In this document: positions 30,018 to 32,056 of the stretch, piece after piece
How positions within the stretch are numbered: position 1 is the stretch's first letter
Layout: each line of letters starts with the position of its first letter
Notes under the pieces: model-generated
Database searches by the model: none
The model's input: the letters and a program-made list of their open reading frames with translations, nothing else
What the model was told of the DNA's origin: nothing
From: a virus
Strand: one strand, 5' to 3'
Virus record (IMG/VR): IMGVR_UViG_3300005613_000264
Span: 1-32,056 of that record
DNA: 32,056 nucleotides
Translations under genes and position numbers: made by a program

Positions 30018-30222
30018 GCCCAAGGGAATTGGTGGAATAGGTTTAAAATCCCCTTGGAGTAAAGACCCTTCCGACAACGATACGCGTGCCTTTACCGGAA
30101 CAGGATGCGGTGATTACTACGGGTCGGGAGTGAAAAACCCCGTCGGGCGAATTAGAAAGGGATTCGGACAAACACGAGAGTCCCCTAAAAATATAAAAGA
30201 GCCTCCTACAAAGTTGGCGTAG
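30004..30222 (+). CDS. KNPVG-motif protein B
   Basis: 72 residues from ATG 30004 inside the end of the preceding gene. It carries LKSPWSKDPSDND and GDYYGSGVKNPVGRIRKGFG, the same SPW and YG.G.KNPVG blocks as protein A, so the pair is a tandem duplication. A start at 29980 is possible but has no ribosome site. Its end overlaps the convergent gene at 30206. Likely a virion or DNA-associated protein; unproven. Confidence 0.65.
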   Translation: MKSIKPKGIGGIGLKSPWSKDPSDNDTRAFTGTGCGDYYGSGVKNPVGRIRKGFGQTRESPKNIKEPPTKLA

Positions 30223-30481
30223 CATCTTTATCGTAGTAATTTCTACAATTTTCAGCTTCTTTAGATATCCACGAAGTACGGGATAAATCTTTGGCTTCAA
30301 AAGAGATGATTAATTTATCTGCAGCATTTATTTTTTCTTTAAGAGCTGTTAACTCCCAAGTGCCATTATTACTGTCATCTTTTATTTCTCTCTTTAGTCG
30401 TCCCCCTTTGGTAAGCATAATAGATTCTGATGAATCAAGGGAGGCAGCCAGGTGTAAAATATTTTCAATTTCTAGTTTCAT
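30206..30481 (-). CDS. Small protein, unknown, minus strand
   Basis: A 91-residue protein (KLEIENILHLAASLDSSESI; WELTALKEKINAADKLIISF) starting ATG 30481, four bases after the stop of the 30486 gene, so the two form a leftward operon. Mixed alpha/beta character, no motif recognised. It runs 17 bases into the convergent KNPVG gene B. No strong ribosome site; probably coupled. Confidence 0.6.
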   Translation of the reverse strand: MKLEIENILHLAASLDSSESIMLTKGGRLKREIKDDSNNGTWELTALKEKINAADKLIISFEAKDLSRTSWISKEAENCRNYYDKDATPTL

Positions 30482-30485
30482 ATTA

Positions 30486-31049
30486 CTATGCTTTTGTTAA
30501 AGGTTTTAAGTTATTTTCCAGCTTAATCTCTTCAAAGATTTTGTCAATGATTGAGTCTGGAAGGTCGTCTTCTTCTTTTTCGGCTAACTCCTTAGGATTA
30601 GTCTGAAACTTATAAATGCTTTCAACTATCACCTGACTCTCTGTCATATTTCCTTTCTTATATTGAGACCACATCTCTTTAGCTGGGATTATCCAAATAA
30701 TTTTAATATTGTCACCAGGCGGATACGCTTTAAAAAGCATCGAGTTTTCTTGAGGTCTAGGTTTTGTGAGACGGGGAGACCATATAAAGCGACAAGTAGG
30801 AACTTGAGATAAACTTTTATATTGTCGTGAGTACATGGGGTTTACAAGGCTTTGAGCATGATCTTGATTAAATATAGATAGCCTTTCATCTAGTTCTATA
30901 GATCGGCTATGACAAAAAATATAAAAGGGATGATTACCAAAAGCTTCTGGTCGTTTCTTAATGCATTCAGAACACCCTTGAGAAATAAGATCAGATTGAT
31001 TGTTAAAATGAAGAAGGCGATCATGAGCATCCAATTTTTTTATTTTCAT
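30486..31049 (-). CDS. Conserved phage protein, unknown function
   Basis: A 187-residue protein: CSECIKKRPEAFGNHPFYIF, RSIELDERLSIFNQDHAQSL, FIWSPRLTKPRPQENSMLFK and IKIIWIIPAKEMWSQYKKG. I recall the same blocks (NHPFYIF, DERL..YNQD, PRLTKP..NSML, IWIIP) in unnamed proteins lying opposite head genes of environmental podoviruses. The acidic C-terminus follows. GGAGAG is nine bases before the ATG. It interrupts the head operon between portal and scaffold on the other strand. Confidence 0.7.
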   Translation of the reverse strand: MKIKKLDAHDRLLHFNNQSDLISQGCSECIKKRPEAFGNHPFYIFCHSRSIELDERLSIFNQDHAQSLVNPMYSRQYKSLSQVPTCRFIWSPRLTKPRPQENSMLFKAYPPGDNIKIIWIIPAKEMWSQYKKGNMTESQVIVESIYKFQTNPKELAEKEEDDLPDSIIDKIFEEIKLENNLKPLTKA

Positions 31050-31054
31050 TTTTG

Positions 31055-31084
31055 TTGACTCTCCATAGAGGATTCTAGTTTAAT
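31055..31084 (+). promoter_or_regulatory. Possible promoter for the scaffold gene
   Basis: TTGACT (31055-31060) and TTTAAT (31079-31084) are 18 bases apart, about 58 bases before the scaffold start. It is needed because two leftward genes separate scaffold from portal. The same 93-base gap must also hold the start of the leftward pair. Confidence 0.5.
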
Positions 31085-31142
31085 TAAATTTTAAATACGA
31101 CATAAACTAATTTAATCGCTAACCGGCGTCAAGGAGAAATTA

Positions 31143-31814
31143 ATGAGCACAGAGTCCTATGTTGAAAAAACCGAAGATAGAGTGGAAACCCCCCAAGTCT
31201 CGGATAAAGAGCTTAATTTCAGAAAACAAGAAGCTATGTTCCAAAGAAAACTTGAGCAAAAAGAAGCAGAACTCGCGGAAATCCGCAAACAATTGCAACA
31301 AAAGGCCGCGGGATGGAACACAGAATCAGACGAAGAAGAAGACGATGAGCCCTATGTCGACAAAAGAAAGCTTAATAAAACGCTGGATAAGTTTGGTCGG
31401 AAGTATAAAGAAGAAACTAGCTCAGATATTAAGCGGGCGGTAAACGAAGCACTGGCCGAAGAGCGCAAGCAAAACTGGATAAAAGCCAATGGGGACTTTA
31501 ATGAGGTAATGCAACATGCTCAAAAGTTTGCAGATCTGGATCCAGAACTAGCAGAGACCATATTGACTATGCCTGACACGTTTGAAAGGCAGAAGCTGGT
31601 ATATAAAAACATTAAGGCTCTGGGCCTACATAAGCCAAAAGAAGAAAAGTCTTCTGTTCAATCCAAAATAGATCAAAATAGAAGAGGCCCTTTTTATCAA
31701 CCTACCGGCATGTCAAACGCTCCTTATGATGCTGTGGGAGACTTTAGTCCGGCAGGGCAAAAAAGCGCTTATGACAAGATGAAAGAGCTAAAAAATAGAT
31801 TACGGCTCGGTTAA
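31143..31814 (+). CDS. Capsid scaffolding protein
   Basis: A 223-residue highly charged helical protein: an N-terminal coiled coil (FQRKLEQKEAELAEIRKQLQ, residues 33-52), an acidic run (DEEEDDEP near 62), further helices and a basic end (YDKMKELKNRLRLG) that would bind coat protein. These are marks of scaffolds, and it directly precedes the coat gene across the circular junction. AAGGAGAAATTA gives the start. No protease motif seen. Confidence 0.8.
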   Translation: MSTESYVEKTEDRVETPQVSDKELNFRKQEAMFQRKLEQKEAELAEIRKQLQQKAAGWNTESDEEEDDEPYVDKRKLNKTLDKFGRKYKEETSSDIKRAVNEALAEERKQNWIKANGDFNEVMQHAQKFADLDPELAETILTMPDTFERQKLVYKNIKALGLHKPKEEKSSVQSKIDQNRRGPFYQPTGMSNAPYDAVGDFSPAGQKSAYDKMKELKNRLRLG

Positions 31815-31842
31815 TAAACATAATTAATTTACACTCTAATTC

Positions 31843-31888
31843 AGGGGCAGACACTCCTATGTCTGAAAAGGCAGCACACCGTTCCCCT
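31843..31888 (+). terminator. Branched hairpin between scaffold and coat genes
   Basis: AGGGG (31843-31847) pairs with CCCCT (31884-31888), and directly stacked inside is a perfect CAGACA/TGTCTG hairpin (31848-31853 with 31860-31865). CTTTCTTATTT follows, so it may terminate the scaffold transcript just before the coat promoter, though the long branched loop is unusual for a terminator. Confidence 0.5.
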
Positions 31889-31897
31889 CTTTCTTAT

Positions 31898-31927
31898 TTG
31901 ACAAATTAAACTTTTATTATTTATACG
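31898..31927 (+). promoter_or_regulatory. Coat gene promoter
   Basis: A consensus TTGACA (31898-31903) is followed after 18 bases by TATACG (31922-31927), or after 17 by TTATAC. TACGT then recurs at 31924, 31934 and 31947, possibly an activator or operator site. It would start a leader of about 250 bases running across the circular junction to the coat gene at 136. Confidence 0.65.
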
Positions 31928-31933
31928 TAAATG

Positions 31934-32056
31934 TACGTTTTTCTCGTACGTTATCGAGAGTCGCGTAAGTGGTTTCGCACCCATGTCAGATATGATAGAG
32001 AACGGATGTAGTTACGCTTTCGTCCACGGGTCTACATGTCAGGTATGAATTGACAA
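31934..32056. repeat. Right copy of 123-bp terminal overlap
   Basis: Identical over its whole length to bases 1-123 and located at the extreme end. See the left copy: the overlap lies within the coat leader, which favours a circularly permuted genome joined by the assembler. Confidence 0.9.

Overview
The window is a nearly complete tailed-phage genome of podovirus type. It is AT-rich and its genes follow standard bacterial code and Shine-Dalgarno rules. The first 123 bases are repeated exactly at the end (31934-32056), so the molecule closes into a circle of 31,933 bp. The gene set (terminase, large portal, scaffold, N4-gp56-like coat protein, P22-gp10-like tail protein, internal proteins, DnaB helicase, Erf and YqaJ recombination proteins, RusA) fits an environmental podovirus. 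No integrase, DNA polymerase, RNA polymerase or recognisable endolysin is visible. The host cannot be named; two lipobox proteins argue for a host with a lipoprotein export pathway.

Layout. Packaging and head genes run rightward from 23.9 kb through the junction: small terminase, large terminase, portal, small conserved proteins, scaffold, then coat protein at 136. They continue with head-completion and tail genes to 11.0 kb (connector, 878-aa tail protein, three probable internal/ejection proteins). From 11.6 to 17.1 kb lies a receptor-binding cluster: beta-rich and C1q-like fibre proteins, a glycine-rich tip protein, a small lipoprotein and a tiny membrane protein. The replication and recombination block (17.1-22.3 kb) runs leftward: DnaB helicase, winged-helix replication protein, a second lipoprotein, YqaJ exonuclease, Erf, a MerR-type HTH protein. 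A pair of divergent promoters at 22442-22525 separates it from a rightward early unit (HTH protein, RusA, small basic proteins).

Accessory tracts and decay. Four reading frames carry nonsense codons, three of them with frame lesions or mixed stops: a fibre gene (13345), a remnant at 15060, a gene just before the glycine-rich tip protein (15654), and a Tad2/DUF2829-like gene between the terminase subunits (24938). The tract between the terminase subunits also holds an antisense zinc-finger-like gene, an odd tRNA-Asn-like gene and a compact branched RNA element.

Most unusual signal. At 11205-11256 the dinucleotide CC occurs eleven times at exactly 5-base spacing, with different trinucleotides between. 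Read on the minus strand this is an eleven-unit GGNNN array. It starts just downstream of a predicted minus-strand promoter (11259-11286) and is followed by a 7-bp hairpin and a short U-tract, then by the ribosome site of a 44-aa membrane protein. The arrangement looks like a G-quadruplex-type or protein-bound leader controlling that small gene; it was found by reading and has not been tested. Further structured intergenic elements (25135-25193, 29665-29727, 31843-31888, 73-104, 20309-20357) and two probable non-AUG starts (3431 and 17648) are described below.
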